64,000 bases of DNA from Leuconostoc fallax KCTC 3537 (GCF_000165675.1 NZ_AEIZ01000008.1:1-64000); one strand, 5' to 3'; positions 1-10,222 are shown, counted from the first letter of the stretch. Notes: generated by a model from the letters alone, not told the origin. A program made the numbers and translations.

Positions 1-1
1 G

Positions 2-82
2 GCAGATTGTAAAATTAAACCGAACACCTTGCATAAAAAAGCTGCAGAGACTTTAATTAATCAAAAGCATAGAAATATTTAG
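2..82 (+). CDS. C-terminal end of an unidentified gene (partial)
   Basis: An open frame enters from the left edge and gives 26 residues ending in TAG (tail ...INQKHRNI). It is basic and has no recognisable motif. LlaJI-type systems often carry methyltransferase genes beside the restriction genes, so it could be the end of one, but nothing in these residues shows that. The rest lies outside the window. The following 140 bases (83-223) hold nothing I recognise. Confidence 0.3.
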   Translation, partial: ADCKIKPNTLHKKAAETLINQKHRNI

Positions 83-223
83 CAAAATAGCTGACCTAAA
101 ATGATACTAATTGTTTTTTACCTGCTAGAAAGTCAATTTAACATGCAACATGCTTTTGAAGCTATTTTTAGTCTAGTGCATAAAAATTTCTACTATAGCC
201 AAAATTTTGGTTCAATTAGCCTT

Positions 224-1643
224 TCAGTTTATACTTTGTAGGTAGTCAGCAAATGATTTTTGTGCGTCTCTAGCAATCACTTTAATTTTATTTAGCTTCA
301 ATTCATTTAACATATCTAAACTAGCCATAGCGTATGGAACACCCAATCCGCTATCTTCCAGCAACTCATCTACTGGGATAACAAAAGAATTTGAAAAACA
401 AAGTTATTTATTTTTGCTAGTTTTGAAAATGCTAGTTGATAAAGGTACTGTTTGGTAATATCTTCAATTCCAGGTTGTCCACTCACCTTGTTATCATTAA
501 TTTCAATTTGGTAATATTTGCCATCATATATTTCGAAGCATTTTTCTGAGTGATTAACTCTTAGTGCATCTAATTCGAGAGTTTTAGTTGCATAAACCTC
601 TAGGTCCTCTTGTGACCAAATAGGCTTTTCTACAATATCTTTCAAAGTGCGCGCACCCTCATAATTAATTTTTTCGTCGTCATCTCTTAATTTCAAATGC
701 AATTCATTGATGTTCCTCGACAAATCGTCGTGATATAATGTTTGACAAACTTTTTCCCATACTAAATTGAAAGAAGTAGTACCATAAAATAAAGGTTGAA
801 TGTCACTATTCATTTTCTGTAAATATTTTATGTACTGCAAAATATCATTAAGGACAGATTTTTTATATGTAATAAACTGATTATTAAGCTCTTTATTCAA
901 CAAGTATTCAATGTAATCTTCATCACCAAAATCAGATATTACTTCAGTTGTTAAAATTGATTCACTTAAATCAAAAATATTTAGTACATCATGTAACTTG
1001 CTACAAATATCAGTTATAACAACCGCGTGAATACGTCTTATAATATCCATTTCGTTAATCTTCTGGTTATTTGTATATAAGTTTAAATAATATGGTCTAT
1101 TTTTTATTATGTAAGCTGTTGATTGATTAATCGTTTGTTCCCAAAGAATATTCCCTTCACCATTTTCTTCTATAATGGACTGATTTGTCCAATACAGACC
1201 ATAATGAAAGTAACTGGACAAAATTTTAATCATTAACGGCAACATACTACTATAGGCTTGATTATTTGAATCTAAATATATGCTGTTTATAGACTGATAT
1301 TTGTCAATCACTTGAATAATTTGTTTGATTTTTTCTTTTCATTCAGGAAATCATTATCTATATTCTTAATATATTTTGGGTATACTATTAAGCAATAGTT
1401 TCCAATAGTTATTAAACCAACAAACTTAAAAGTAAAATAGCCATCTTGTCTTAAATTAATAGTAATATTTTCAGCTACATTTAGGTCATCTAGTCTTGGT
1501 TTTGGGAAAATATGCTTCAGAACATTGGCTATTTGCAGTTTATTGATAATTTCATCAAAATTTTCAATATTTGAATACTTAAATGCATACTTTAGATCGT
1601 CATAGGAAATATGTTTTAATTCTTGAAATCTCAAAATGCGCAT
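224..1643 (-). CDS. LlaJI-family / McrC-like restriction subunit (two frameshifts)
   Basis: Second gene of a LlaJI/McrBC-like restriction pair, 12 bp downstream of the AAA+ partner. As written it is broken twice: after residue 111 at a T run at 1329-1334 (plus strand), and near the C-terminus at an A run at 394-398. Adding one base at each site gives a continuous ~473-residue protein. The C-terminal third holds a nuclease-like core (LELDALRVN, then EIYDGKYYQIEI), fitting the PD-(D/E)XK fold expected for McrC/LlaJI proteins. In this family the subunit supplies cleavage or target recognition while the partner hydrolyses GTP. The family assignment rests on gene order and the core motif. Confidence 0.7.
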
Positions 1644-1655
1644 TTTGACTACTCC

Positions 1656-3577
1656 CTAAATTGGTTGAACCAGCGTTGTTAATTCAGAATCATTGCTATC
1701 AAAATTTTTAAACACTTTAATTCCTTTTGCCTCGAAAGAGTCTAATAATTCAGAAAAGCGCATTTGTTTCAGCTCAAATAATTTACTACGATGTTGTCTA
1801 GCGGCATCATCAAAGAGATACATTAATACTTTATTCATGAAAGCCTTAGTAAGAATATTTTCATTTGACGAAAGTACATTTTTTGACAAAAAATACGGTC
1901 CTAAAAGCTTATCTTCAGGAACATTAAGCAGAGTTAGCTGTGAGTTAATAAATTGACGTAGATCATTCCAAGATATCAAACCATCATGCCCGTCAATACT
2001 AGACTTTGATACTTTAATTTTAGAATATTTATCAAAATCATTTCGATTATACGATTGGTCTACTCCAAAATATTGCTGATTCCATCTGCGTTTAAAAGCT
2101 GTATCCATAGGAGTAATTCCTTGATCGGAACTATTCATTGTGGCCCAAATAAATAAATTAGCTGGTAAAACTAAACCACTTTTTTCACTAATTTTTTCTT
2201 TCATATTGCTAACATAGCTTTGTAGTTGAGGCTGATTATATACGTAGTTATCAAAATAATATTGAATATCTTGCCCTATATGAATAGGATATTCACTTTC
2301 AAAATTAATGTCTCTATCCAAAAGCTGAAATATTTCTCCAAATACAAATGCTACATTTGCCCGATTTAATTCTTCTATTATTAGTAAATAAGCAGAATCT
2401 GGATGCAGTAATGCTTTTACTAACTGTTGTGTCAATGGACCGGGTGTATATCTGTAAGTAATATTATTACCATCAGGAAATGGTTTAAATACACCTACAA
2501 ATTGTCCATAGGTCATGTTTGGATGAAAAGTAACACGCTCAATATTTTCTTTAGCGAATAACTCCTCTTTTTCTTTGTTTAAAAAATAACTTTTCCCAGT
2601 TCCCGGTGCACCAAAGTAAATAATTTGTCTATCTTTCAAAGATAGTCTAGTATCAAAACTAGGTACGAAGTCTTCTTCTAAACTTTCTTTATTATCTTTC
2701 CAGTTCATAAATTCGGTGAATTTTTTCATTGAAGAAATGGTTTTGTTTAAATCAAATAATTTTGAGTGATTTTGTTTTAAATCAGCATAGTAATTACTTA
2801 ACACACTAGAAATGTGGGTCATTGATTGACCATCAGTTACTAGTTCTGGTGAATCAAACGGTGAATCCACTATTTCGTGGGTTGATGATTCCATTCTTTT
2901 TGGAATCATAGCAATCATACTTACATAGGTTTTAGCAGAACTTTTAGTCATTTTACTCTTAACCATCATATAATCAAGATATTCTTGCGCTAAAGCATTT
3001 TCAACAATTTTCTGAATATTTTCTGGAACCAAATGTTCAATATTAAAATTAAGCACAGACTGTTGAAACTCTTTACCGAAACATTTTAAAATGTCATTCT
3101 CAGTCATAATCTGGTTATCTAAAAGAGCGCGCAAAATAGCATAAGCTTTTGAATTATCAATTTCAACTAAAGCTTGATTAGGCGGATTTTTAGTTGTTGG
3201 ACCAATACTGTATGCATTGTATGTCTGGGGATAAGTGATAAAAAATTTGCATCTACTGCTGATTCAAGCCAAATCCCTTGATTCATATCAATATCAAATT
3301 TGAAAGACTTAATTTTTGATCCTTTTTTATCAACGTCATATAGTTCGGTACTCACTTTTCCGAAACCAACGATTCCTGGGGTTGGTCGTCTAGTACCAGA
3401 TGACCAATATCGTTCATCACCACCTGTTAAAATAATAAAGGGAGTACCAATTTTTATTTTATCTTTATGATTAGCTACATTATAAGCTGTTATGATATTG
3501 GGTTTTTCTTTTATAATCTCATCTACATACTTTTGTTCACTAAACTTTAATACAAGTGTCATTTTATGATTATCCAC
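1656..3577 (-). CDS. McrB/LlaJI R1-like AAA+ GTPase with N-terminal PUA/EVE-like domain (one frameshift)
   Basis: Motor subunit of a modification-dependent or LlaJI-type restriction complex. A six-base A run at 3240-3245 splits it. With one more base the protein is ~640 residues. The first ~140 residues (TPFIILTGGDERYWSSGTRR and a GIVGFGKV strand) look like a PUA/EVE-type base-reading domain (inference). The C-terminal AAA+ domain has Walker A GAPGTGKSYF, Walker B LLIIEELNRA, sensor ATMNSSD and the arginine finger AFKRRW, all typical of McrB. The downstream McrC-like gene follows 12 bp later, so the two are probably co-transcribed. Start is GTG at 3577; ATG at 3562 is possible. Confidence 0.75.
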
Positions 3578-3803
3578 TCAATACTTATTAAATTTGTTTC
3601 ACCTTATATTTCTATGAAATTATCAACAAATGTGTTGCGTGATAATTTGTACATAGTATTTGCTGAAGCATATTCTTATCATACAACAAAACGGTTCTTA
3701 AAAAATGTTATTAAGTGAAAATTGTTTTAGTAAGAAAACTAAAACCAACATGCAGTTATAAATCTTTGTGTTAGGTAGATTGATAATTGTTTGTAACTTT
3801 ATA

Positions 3804-3849
3804 AAACAAAACAACGCACAAGCCATTTTTCTGTGCGTTGTTTTGTTTA
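3804..3849. terminator. Strong bidirectional terminator hairpin
   Basis: A perfect 17-bp inverted repeat (AAACAAAACAACGCACA and its complement) with an 11-base loop, A-rich on one side and T-rich on the other. It lies between the restriction pair (minus strand) and the ArsR remnant (plus strand). Confidence 0.75.
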
Positions 3850-3915
3850 AATTTTTTACATGAGAAGATATAATATAATCAAAATTATTAATTCTAAAAA
3901 ATGCTTTTGAAAGTC

Positions 3916-4009
3916 CTATCCGAGTAACGATACGATGACAAATAATGAACCAATTAAATTACCAGCACCAATCGCAATCATTGCTGTTCCGACTCTTGAT
4001 AACGTCAGC
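3916..4009 (-). pseudogene. C-terminal scrap of a membrane transporter
   Basis: On the minus strand about 31 codons read as a hydrophobic tail (VGTAMIAIGAGNLIGSL followed by a short end and TAG), resembling the last transmembrane helix of an MFS or DMT transporter. It overlaps the 5' part of the ArsR-like frame on the other strand. The upstream part of the transporter is absent, so a deletion has joined the two fragments. The family is a guess from hydrophobicity. Confidence 0.35.
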
Positions 4010-4284
4010 CCAAAAAGAAATACTTGTACAAATATTTAAAGCACTCTCCGATCCAATTAGGCTGACTATTATAAAAATGTTATACGATGCAAATCGTGAA
4101 ATGAGTTGTGGTGAAATTGGCGAAAACATTAGATATCAGTAATTCCACTGCTTCTTATCATTTTAAAAACTTAAGAGACGTTGGTTTAACAATAATGACC
4201 AAGACTGGTAAAAATAAATATGTGAAATTAAACAGTAAAATGTTTAATCAGTTTTTACCTGGTTTTTTAGATACATTACAGTAA
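3945..4284 (+). pseudogene. ArsR-family repressor remnant
   Basis: From about residue 28 the frame reads as an ArsR winged helix: EILVQIFKALSDPIRLTIIK, then MSCGEIGE. The frame then stops at TAA, but one base less in the A4 run near 4120 continues it into DISNSTASYHFKNLRDVGL, the recognition helix and wing, ending at 4284. The first ~27 codons do not look like ArsR and overlap the transporter scrap on the other strand, so the true N-terminus is lost or replaced. ArsR repressors often control a neighbouring efflux gene, which fits the scrap. The adjacent IS30 element suggests IS-associated rearrangement. Confidence 0.6.
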
Positions 4285-4303
4285 AAAGATTATTTATGAT
4301 GTA

Positions 4304-5525
4304 TGAGTTTTGTAAAAAATAAACATAAATTATTTCTTATTCATTTTCCGTTTTTCATAAGCACGGCGATATCTTTGCATCGTTTTATATTCTTTATCAA
4401 ACAACTCAATGGGACTCTTACCTTGTAATGCTATTCGCATGGGCATGGTGTTCATCTTATCTGCGACTTCATCTAGTTGTCGTTGCTTCACTGGCTTAAA
4501 ACTTGTGCCTTTAGGGAACCAATCACGTAGTTTACCGTTACGGTTTTCATTTGATCCACGTTGATGTGGTGATGATGGTGTGCAGTAGTAGAGTTTTATT
4601 TTAAGTTCTTTTTGAACAAATTCTAAGAAATCCCAAGAGATAAATTCAGAGCCGTTATCAGCGGTAATCGTTCTTACTGCTTTACCATAACGTTCATAAA
4701 ACAGTTTAAACGCTTCAATCATGTCTTTCGATTGTTTACTTTTGACTTTGATCAAGGCGTAAAATCTTGTCTTTCGTTCAACGACCGTCATAATAGCGGA
4801 GTGGTCTTGATATTGACCGTTGTTTTGTTTCATTGGTAACACTAAATCAATTTCCCAATGACCAAATTGTTTACGCTTAGCCACCACCGGTGAACGATCA
4901 TAGATGGAATGGCGAACTAACTCACCACTCTTTTGCAAGTTTTCTCGTAGCCGTGCAATCTCTCGCTGTCTTGCCCTTTGGTTTTTGGCTAACTCACGTT
5001 GTTTAGGTGAGCCATCTTGACGATGATATTTGTGGGTACGAATATTAATTAGACCTCTTTTTGACCAATCTCTAATGGTTGAAGATGATACTTCCACATC
5101 TTGCACGTTGCCAGCAATCTGTTCGGGCGTCCAATGTTCCACATTAATCCAGTGTTCAATGAGTTCTTTTAGTTCTGGTGTTAGTAAAAGTCCTTGTCCC
5201 ATACGAAAGCGTTTTTTAGTAGCGATATATTGACCACGTTGCGCCGAATACTTGATTCGCGCATGAATGTTCATTCTTAATAAGGTGTGACGATCTAAAT
5301 TTGAAAAATCCAGTACATTGCCACGCTCTAATTCACGACTAATCACTGATGGATCATAACCTAATTGACGACCAATATCAGTTTGTGAGAGTTGTTCATT
5401 ATTCCACAAATGTTCGATTAGGTACCGCTGATTCTCATTCAATCGTGGTTGTCGTTTCCTTTTCTTTGATTGTTCTGCTGTCATTTAATTTTTCATTCTC
5501 CTTTGCTCAATAATGTACAATTTCA
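4304..5525. mobile_element. IS30-family insertion sequence
   Basis: About 1.2 kb around a single intact transposase gene. Imperfect terminal inverted repeats can be aligned: left end TGAGTTTTGTAAAAAAT at 4304, right end (read inward) TGAAATTGTACATTATT ending at 5525. The match is partial and I did not identify a target duplication, so the edges are approximate to about 20 bp. The size fits IS30 elements. Confidence 0.6.
4330..5484 (-). CDS. IS30-family transposase
   Basis: 384 residues, intact. The N-terminus has a helix-turn-helix (LSQTDIGRQLGYDPSVISRE) as in IS30 proteins, followed by a second DNA-binding region (HWTPEQIAGNVQ). The catalytic DDE core is visible: HWEIDLV (first Asp), TITADNGSEF (second Asp) and ENRNGKLRDWFP (Glu). 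Basic C-terminus ends MNKK. Start ATG at 5484 is preceded by GGAGAATG. The element is probably active as far as the protein is concerned. It lies at the border between the restriction module and the conjugation region. Confidence 0.93.
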   Translation of the reverse strand: MTAEQSKKRKRQPRLNENQRYLIEHLWNNEQLSQTDIGRQLGYDPSVISRELERGNVLDFSNLDRHTLLRMNIHARIKYSAQRGQYIATKKRFRMGQGLLLTPELKELIEHWINVEHWTPEQIAGNVQDVEVSSSTIRDWSKRGLINIRTHKYHRQDGSPKQRELAKNQRARQREIARLRENLQKSGELVRHSIYDRSPVVAKRKQFGHWEIDLVLPMKQNNGQYQDHSAIMTVVERKTRFYALIKVKSKQSKDMIEAFKLFYERYGKAVRTITADNGSEFISWDFLEFVQKELKIKLYYCTPSSPHQRGSNENRNGKLRDWFPKGTSFKPVKQRQLDEVADKMNTMPMRIALQGKSPIELFDKEYKTMQRYRRAYEKRKMNKK

Positions 5526-5588
5526 GACTAACAAACATATATAACATCAAGATGATAAACGTTTTAAAAATTAATAGCCTAATATTAC

Positions 5589-5999
5589 CTAGCGTGAGGC
5601 TTCATAAAGCTGTTTTTTCGCTTGTTTTAACTTGGCTTCAATCAGATTTATACCATTTTCACTATTAACATCGTGACCATTTAATAAGTTCGTTAAGTCA
5701 CGGTATTCAAAGGTTAAAGCAATACTGGTTTCAACTAAAGTTTGTACTTGCTTATCCAGTTCTTTACCGAAAAGCAGGACATCACCAAAGGTTTGTGACT
5801 GCACTGATTGAATGTAACGATGTAACTTCATTGACATCTGAAGTGTGTTTTGGAAGTTTGGTGCCCCAGGTTTAAACTCAAAATTCTGGCGATCAGATGC
5901 TAAAACGGTCAATAATGATTGATACGTGTTTCTGAATCCTTGAAGTTGATCAACGTAGTTTTCTAGTTGGTCTGGTTGTAACCATATTTTTTGTGACAT
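5589..5999 (-). CDS. Hypothetical conjugation-region protein
   Basis: 136 residues from the ATG at 5999, chosen because AAGGAG stands 7 bases upstream; the frame is open 16 codons further but without a ribosome site. The protein is soluble, helical and Gln/Leu-rich (DQLENYVDQLQGFRNTYQ; LIEAKLKQAKKQLYE), suggesting a coiled coil. No family recognised. It follows the relaxase gene by 13 bp, so it is the last gene of the transfer operon on this side and may accompany mobilisation. Confidence 0.6.
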   Translation of the reverse strand: MSQKIWLQPDQLENYVDQLQGFRNTYQSLLTVLASDRQNFEFKPGAPNFQNTLQMSMKLHRYIQSVQSQTFGDVLLFGKELDKQVQTLVETSIALTFEYRDLTNLLNGHDVNSENGINLIEAKLKQAKKQLYEASR

Positions 6000-6012
6000 T
6001 ATTTTCTCCTTT

Positions 6013-7277
6013 TTAAATTTCTTGATAACGCTTTTTGGGTTTTTCAAAATTAATAGTTAATTTTTGATTAGCTTGTGTAATTGCATTAATCATCGTGGCT
6101 TTGACCAATTTTTGTTGTTCAGAGGATAATTCAGCACTATTCATAGCTTCAATCACTTCTGCCCAATGACCAGTTTTCTTTAAGACTGCTAAACTAGGCA
6201 CCACTGACTCTAGAACCCACTTCTCAATCCGTTCAATGCTCTGTTCTTTGGGTTGACGAACAAATTTCATTTTATGACCTAAAGCGGTTAGTAATGACCA
6301 AGCTGGCATTGGTTCAACGGAAGATTCAATCGTATCACGCACTTTATCAGCTTTTAGTAACTTTTCCTCAATTGGTTTATCAGTAAACCAAAGATACGTA
6401 TACAAAATATCAAAGGTAATTTCGGTTAATGTTTTATTGTTATGTTGATCAAACCACTCATCAATGACATATTCTGCTTTATCTTGATGTAATTCTAATT
6501 CCACACGGTTTTGTACGTCTGTGTCAAAGCCTTTGCTGGCTTGTTCTTTGCGCTTATCGTAAGCACGAATAACAAACGGTGATTTCCCGAAGTTTACTGT
6601 CCAACCATCATCAACGTTGCCATGAACTGCGTAGGATTTTGATTTACTCCAAAAACGTTTTTCTTGCACGGCTTTTACAAGGTCATTCATATCTAGAAGT
6701 CCCCATTTATCGTTAATGGCAATATCTAACCGAGTTAAATGTCCTCGATACTGTCTCGCTTTTTGAAAAAATCATGCCAAGTGATATTTTGTTCTAGCAA
6801 AGCTTTTTCAAATAACCGTGTGCCTTTACCAGTTAAATACAACGTCGTCCCATACTTTTGTTCAATGGCCTGTGTTTCAGGGTTTTTAATCGGTGCAAAG
6901 TCTTGTATATAAATGTTCTTTTCACCAGCAAAGGCCATTTCACGGGTATAGAAATTTTGTGATGTTGGACGTTCCAAAAATAAATCAGGTTGAACATTGA
7001 GGACATCTCTAATCACTTGCTTTGAAGTTAGATCCGGGAATGTCAAAGAAATCCAATCAAATTGCACTTCAATGCTTTCAGCTAAATCTTTATAAACTGC
7101 TAACAGTCGATTAATAAACCTATCGGATATTTTATGTTCACCAGTTTCAAAACGGTTAACAGTTTGACGTGTTATTTTTAATTTTTGTGCTAAACTCTCC
7201 TGACTTTCATTCAATATTTGACGGATGTATTTTAAATTATTTGCATCAAATTTTGGGATATTAATTTCTTGTGCCAT
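6013..7277 (-). CDS. MobT/Orf20-type relaxase (Rep_trans family, HTH + nicking domain; one frameshift)
   Basis: Relaxase of a Tn916/ICEBs1-type element; it would nick oriT and start rolling-circle transfer. I take the internal ATG at 7277 (MAQEINIPKF) because GAAAGGA precedes it and the resulting ~421 residues fit the family. Residues ~15-65 form an XRE-type helix-turn-helix (ESLAQKLKITRQTVNRFETG). The Rep_trans domain begins FDWISLTFPD. A six-base run at 6766-6771 breaks the frame; one more base restores YRGHLTRLDIAIND, the conserved metal/catalytic strand, followed by YDKRKEQ and the RVELEL strand. The oriT-like repeat lies directly upstream. Confidence 0.8.
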
Positions 7278-7625
7278 ATTACTTTGTCCTTTCAGTAGTT
7301 GGTACAGACCAACATTTTTAATATCAACTAATTTTTCTAATTCGGTTAATGTAGTATTTGTTAGTTGTTTATCAGACTTACGTATTTTTGCTTTAAAGCC
7401 TGTTAACTCATTACCGGTTATTTCCCTAATGGCAATTTCGCTACCGATATGAGGTAATTGTCTTAACACAATAGCCGAGACGGTCACGTTATAAGTCTCA
7501 ATAATTTCATCGTTTAATTCCATACCGACCATGATAAGTATTTCCAACGATAACCGTATGCCATGTTGGGTTGTTCCTAGAAAAATAGGTGTGTAAGCTT
7601 TTGGCTCGTGGTTAATCGTGATCAT
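7278..7625 (-). CDS. Small unknown protein fused in frame upstream of the relaxase
   Basis: 116 codons from ATG at 7625 (MITINHEPKAYTPIF) run in frame into the relaxase. They contain a beta-rich region (LPHIGSEIAIREITGNEL) with no recognised motif. Relaxases of this family normally begin near the HTH, so this is probably a separate small protein whose end has been masked by an indel: one extra A in the run near 7316 would end it at a TAA overlapping the relaxase ATG. A genuine 537-residue fusion cannot be excluded. Confidence 0.45.
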
Positions 7626-7642
7626 GTCGGCTTTCCTTTCTT

Positions 7643-7677
7643 AAAATGTTACATTTCGGGGTTTTGATGTAACATTT
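7643..7677. terminator. Hairpin between oriT and the relaxase operon
   Basis: A perfect 12-bp inverted repeat AAAATGTTACAT / ATGTAACATTTT with an 11-base loop, T-rich downstream on the plus strand. It could be a terminator or a binding site for an HTH relaxase or regulator. Confidence 0.55.
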
Positions 7678-7753
7678 TTGCTTTTCAATTTAAATCGCCT
7701 CACACCGGCATTTGTTCCCCATATTGGGTTGACGCTTTCAGCGTTTTTACCGG

Positions 7754-7785
7754 TTTAACCCCCCTGTTAGTAACTGGGGGTTAAA
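7754..7785. other. oriT core with probable nic site (Tn916/ICEBs1 type)
   Basis: Inverted repeat TTTAACCCCC ... GGGGGTTAAA with a short spacer. On the minus strand the right part reads CTAACAGGGGGGTTAAA, which matches, from memory, the C-stretch/CTAACAGGGGGGT nick region of ICEBs1 and Tn916 oriT. It sits just upstream of a MobT-family relaxase gene, the expected place. The exact nick position is inferred. Confidence 0.75.
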
Positions 7786-7864
7786 GTTTTTTTGTGGTTG
7801 CTTGAGCAGAGTGCGTGCCAGTCGCTGACACTCATGGTCATTCGTGTTTAACCACGACCACGCA

Positions 7865-7896
7865 CCCTGCCCTCTTACGCTCCGCTAAGGGCAGGG
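7865..7896. repeat. GC-rich hairpin in the oriT region
   Basis: CCCTGCCCT and AGGGCAGGG separated by 14 bases, inside a strikingly GC-rich stretch (about 7800-7930) in an AT-rich window. It lies ~100 bp from the nic-like repeat and is probably part of oriT or a relaxosome/single-strand structure. The interval 7626-8008 holds no other gene I can support. Confidence 0.5.
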
Positions 7897-8008
7897 CGTG
7901 GCACTGGCTCTCCCGGTCGGTCGAACCACTCTACTCCAGCAAGCACTATGTACAAAAAACAAGTTGACTATCTAGGAATTAGACCATCAACTTGTTTACG
8001 TTACCTAT

Positions 8009-8301
8009 TTACTTGATTCGTGAGAGTTGATCCAACAATGAATTCAACTCTTTATCACGATTGATCGCATGCGTCCGAATTGACTTATAGTTACCCAATA
8101 AGAACCCAATGTTTTTCCGAATTTCCGTAATATATGGTGGCAACATCGGACTAATTTCTTCCAAATTACCATCAGCAAGTATTTTTTCAATTCATCACTA
8201 AGCTGTGAGAGATGTTCCAAATCTCCTAATTTCTCAATTGTTTTTAAATCAGCAATCGATTGTTCTGATAGTGATTGTACTTTTTTAACGTCAAAAGCCA
8301 T
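8009..8301 (-). CDS. Small hypothetical protein (one frameshift)
   Basis: Begins MAFDVKKVQSLSEQSI at 8301. At the T6 run 8182-8187 the frame shifts; one extra base gives a helical protein of ~97 residues ending LDQLSRIK at 8009, instead of an unrelated tail. It is Leu/Glu-rich (IEKLGDLEHLSQLSDELKK) and predicted helical. It sits between oriT and the coupling ATPase, where small accessory transfer or relaxosome proteins are common. No family recognised. Confidence 0.55.
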
Positions 8302-8465
8302 AATTTCCTCTTTTCTTTTTGAAGATTTGCAACATATAAAATTGAACTTAAAATTATGTTGGACTACGTGCTAAATATTTCATGAATAATGTCTTCCTTT
8401 TCCGTACTTAATTGCTATATCAAATCAAATATGGTGTAATAAAATAAACTTATGAGGTATTATTA

Positions 8466-8624
8466 ATGACTAAAAAACAGACCAACAAAGATAATAATCC
8501 AGTTGAATCAACACTTCACCCAGAACAACGTTTTGCATTTATTAGTGTCAAGAGTACGATTATTTTAATTACTGTGGTCATCATTTTACTTGTCTTGCTT
8601 GCAATTACTGGTAATCCTAACTAG
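8466..8624 (+). CDS. Small single-pass membrane protein
   Basis: 52 residues, plus strand, opposite to the surrounding transfer operon. ATG preceded by GAGGT 8 bases upstream. A polar N-terminus (TKKQTNKDNNP) precedes one hydrophobic helix (TIILITVVIILLVLLAI) and a short tail (TGNPN). A terminator follows at 8671-8696, so this is an independent transcription unit. Function unknown; small membrane proteins in such elements can act in exclusion or regulation, but nothing here shows it. Confidence 0.6.
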   Translation: MTKKQTNKDNNPVESTLHPEQRFAFISVKSTIILITVVIILLVLLAITGNPN

Positions 8625-8670
8625 ACCAATATAAGTTTACATAACCATTGCTATACAAAGTAACGTAGAG

Positions 8671-8696
8671 ACAGGCTTTCAAGAGCCTGTTTTTTG
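8671..8696 (+). terminator. Rho-independent terminator of the small membrane gene
   Basis: ACAGGCTTTC AAGAGCCTGT forms a compact stem followed by six T residues, 47 bp after the small ORF. The stretch 8697-8852 beyond it holds only a second weak hairpin (8759-8791). Confidence 0.8.
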
Positions 8697-8852
8697 TTTG
8701 TGAAATAGCAAAATTCACAAGCCACTCAAAACGTTATCTTTTAGTTTCACAAAGTCGTTAAAGTAGTAATTTTCACAAACTACTACTTTTTAGACCAATT
8801 TTATTAGCTCACGATTTCAATTAACTTTTGCGTTACTTTTTTTCTTGTGAGT

Positions 8853-10222
8853 TCATACCTGTCCTCGTTTTCTAATCTGCTCACTTAACCATTGATGCAA
8901 GTTAAATTCTTTGGGCACTTCTGGCGCAAAGAAAGCACGTACTTGACTATCACCTACTTTGATAAAGCCCCACCCCTTTAGTTGTGAAGATAATGGGCGA
9001 AGTTGTTTGTCATTGTCTGGAAAGACCATTTTTTCAATTTCTGGTGTTGGTACGCCCATGTTAATTCGTAAATTTAATTGTCCACGAATGGCCATTGGTA
9101 GACTATCGGCACTAGGTCGTTGCATGCCAATAATAAGATAAAATCCCAATTCACGACCGAGCATAGCAATTTCATTGAGATTAGACATAGCTATTTGATA
9201 GGCTTCATAGGCGGGATCACTAAATGTTAGCCGGTCATTCATTTCTCGATAAGCACCAAATTCGTCAAACACTAAAAAGCATGGCTCAAAATGATAGTCC
9301 TTATAAGTCCCAATTTTTCCGGTCGCTTTAATCTTTTCCATCTTTTCTGCACGTGCCATCATATTTTGATAATACTTAATCACCGCTTGATTGATTTCAG
9401 TTGGTGTACTGTGTACTCTGCTTTTTAAGGCATCAATATATTTCAAGCTAGCTAGGTCAGAACGCTTGGGGTCAATAATATCAACGTACTTTGTTAATTG
9501 CAGTAATTGCCCTAAGATAGCAAAAATTGTATATGATTTACCAGTACCCACATTTCCAGAAATCAACGCATTGTAAAATGTGTCATATTTCCAATCAATC
9601 CCTTTAGCAAGTTGTAAGCGACCTTTTTGTGGCTGTAATGCCAATAACTGCCGTCTAAACTTAATCGGTTCAAACGCAAATGTACTAATCATTTTATTTT
9701 TCATAAATTCAGTTGTTTGTCGGTCAGCTAATAAAGCTGTTTCAACACTTTGATCAAAGTCTCCACCTGCAAATTGAGCCATATACTTTTCACCATCAAT
9801 CGGCTCTTCAATCAATAGTTGACCAGTGGTATGCTTTACTTTAATTTTTAGTTTTGGATAGTAGGTTAAATAAGTATTATTGTCAGTCGTTTCTATATCA
9901 AAAAATCCTTTAGAAACAACTAGTAGACTAATCATCTGCCGAAGTTCAATCCGCTTTAAGTAGCGAGAAAAAATATCAGTATGTTTTGGTGCATAATGTT
10001 TATAAAACCAATATAAACTCCAACCGAAAACTACGGTCACAAGAATACTTAATCCAATTGGTAACATATCCCACCAATTAAATTGCCCATGCATCATTGC
10101 TTGAAAAATATTCCAGTACCAAAATCCAAAACAAACCGATACTAACAAAAAACAAAAAGCAAAAACCTTTTAAACAAAGTCTTTGCTAGATATTGATCAC
10201 TATATTTAATTTTTCTAAACAT
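8853..10222 (-). CDS. TcpA/Orf21-type FtsK-like coupling ATPase (one frameshift)
   Basis: Coupling protein that would bring the relaxase-DNA complex to the transfer channel. The ATG at 10222 overlaps the stop of the preceding gene; an A6 run at 10147-10152 breaks the frame, and one more base gives MFRKIKYSDQYLAK joined to two N-terminal transmembrane helices. ATPase motifs: Walker A SGNVGTGKSYT near residue 220, VDIIDPKRSDLA, Walker B CFLVFDEFGAY, and IIGMQRPSADSLP as in FtsK/SpoIIIE. About 455 residues, normal for TcpA. It lies just upstream of oriT and mobT as in Tn916 orf21-orf20. Confidence 0.85.
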
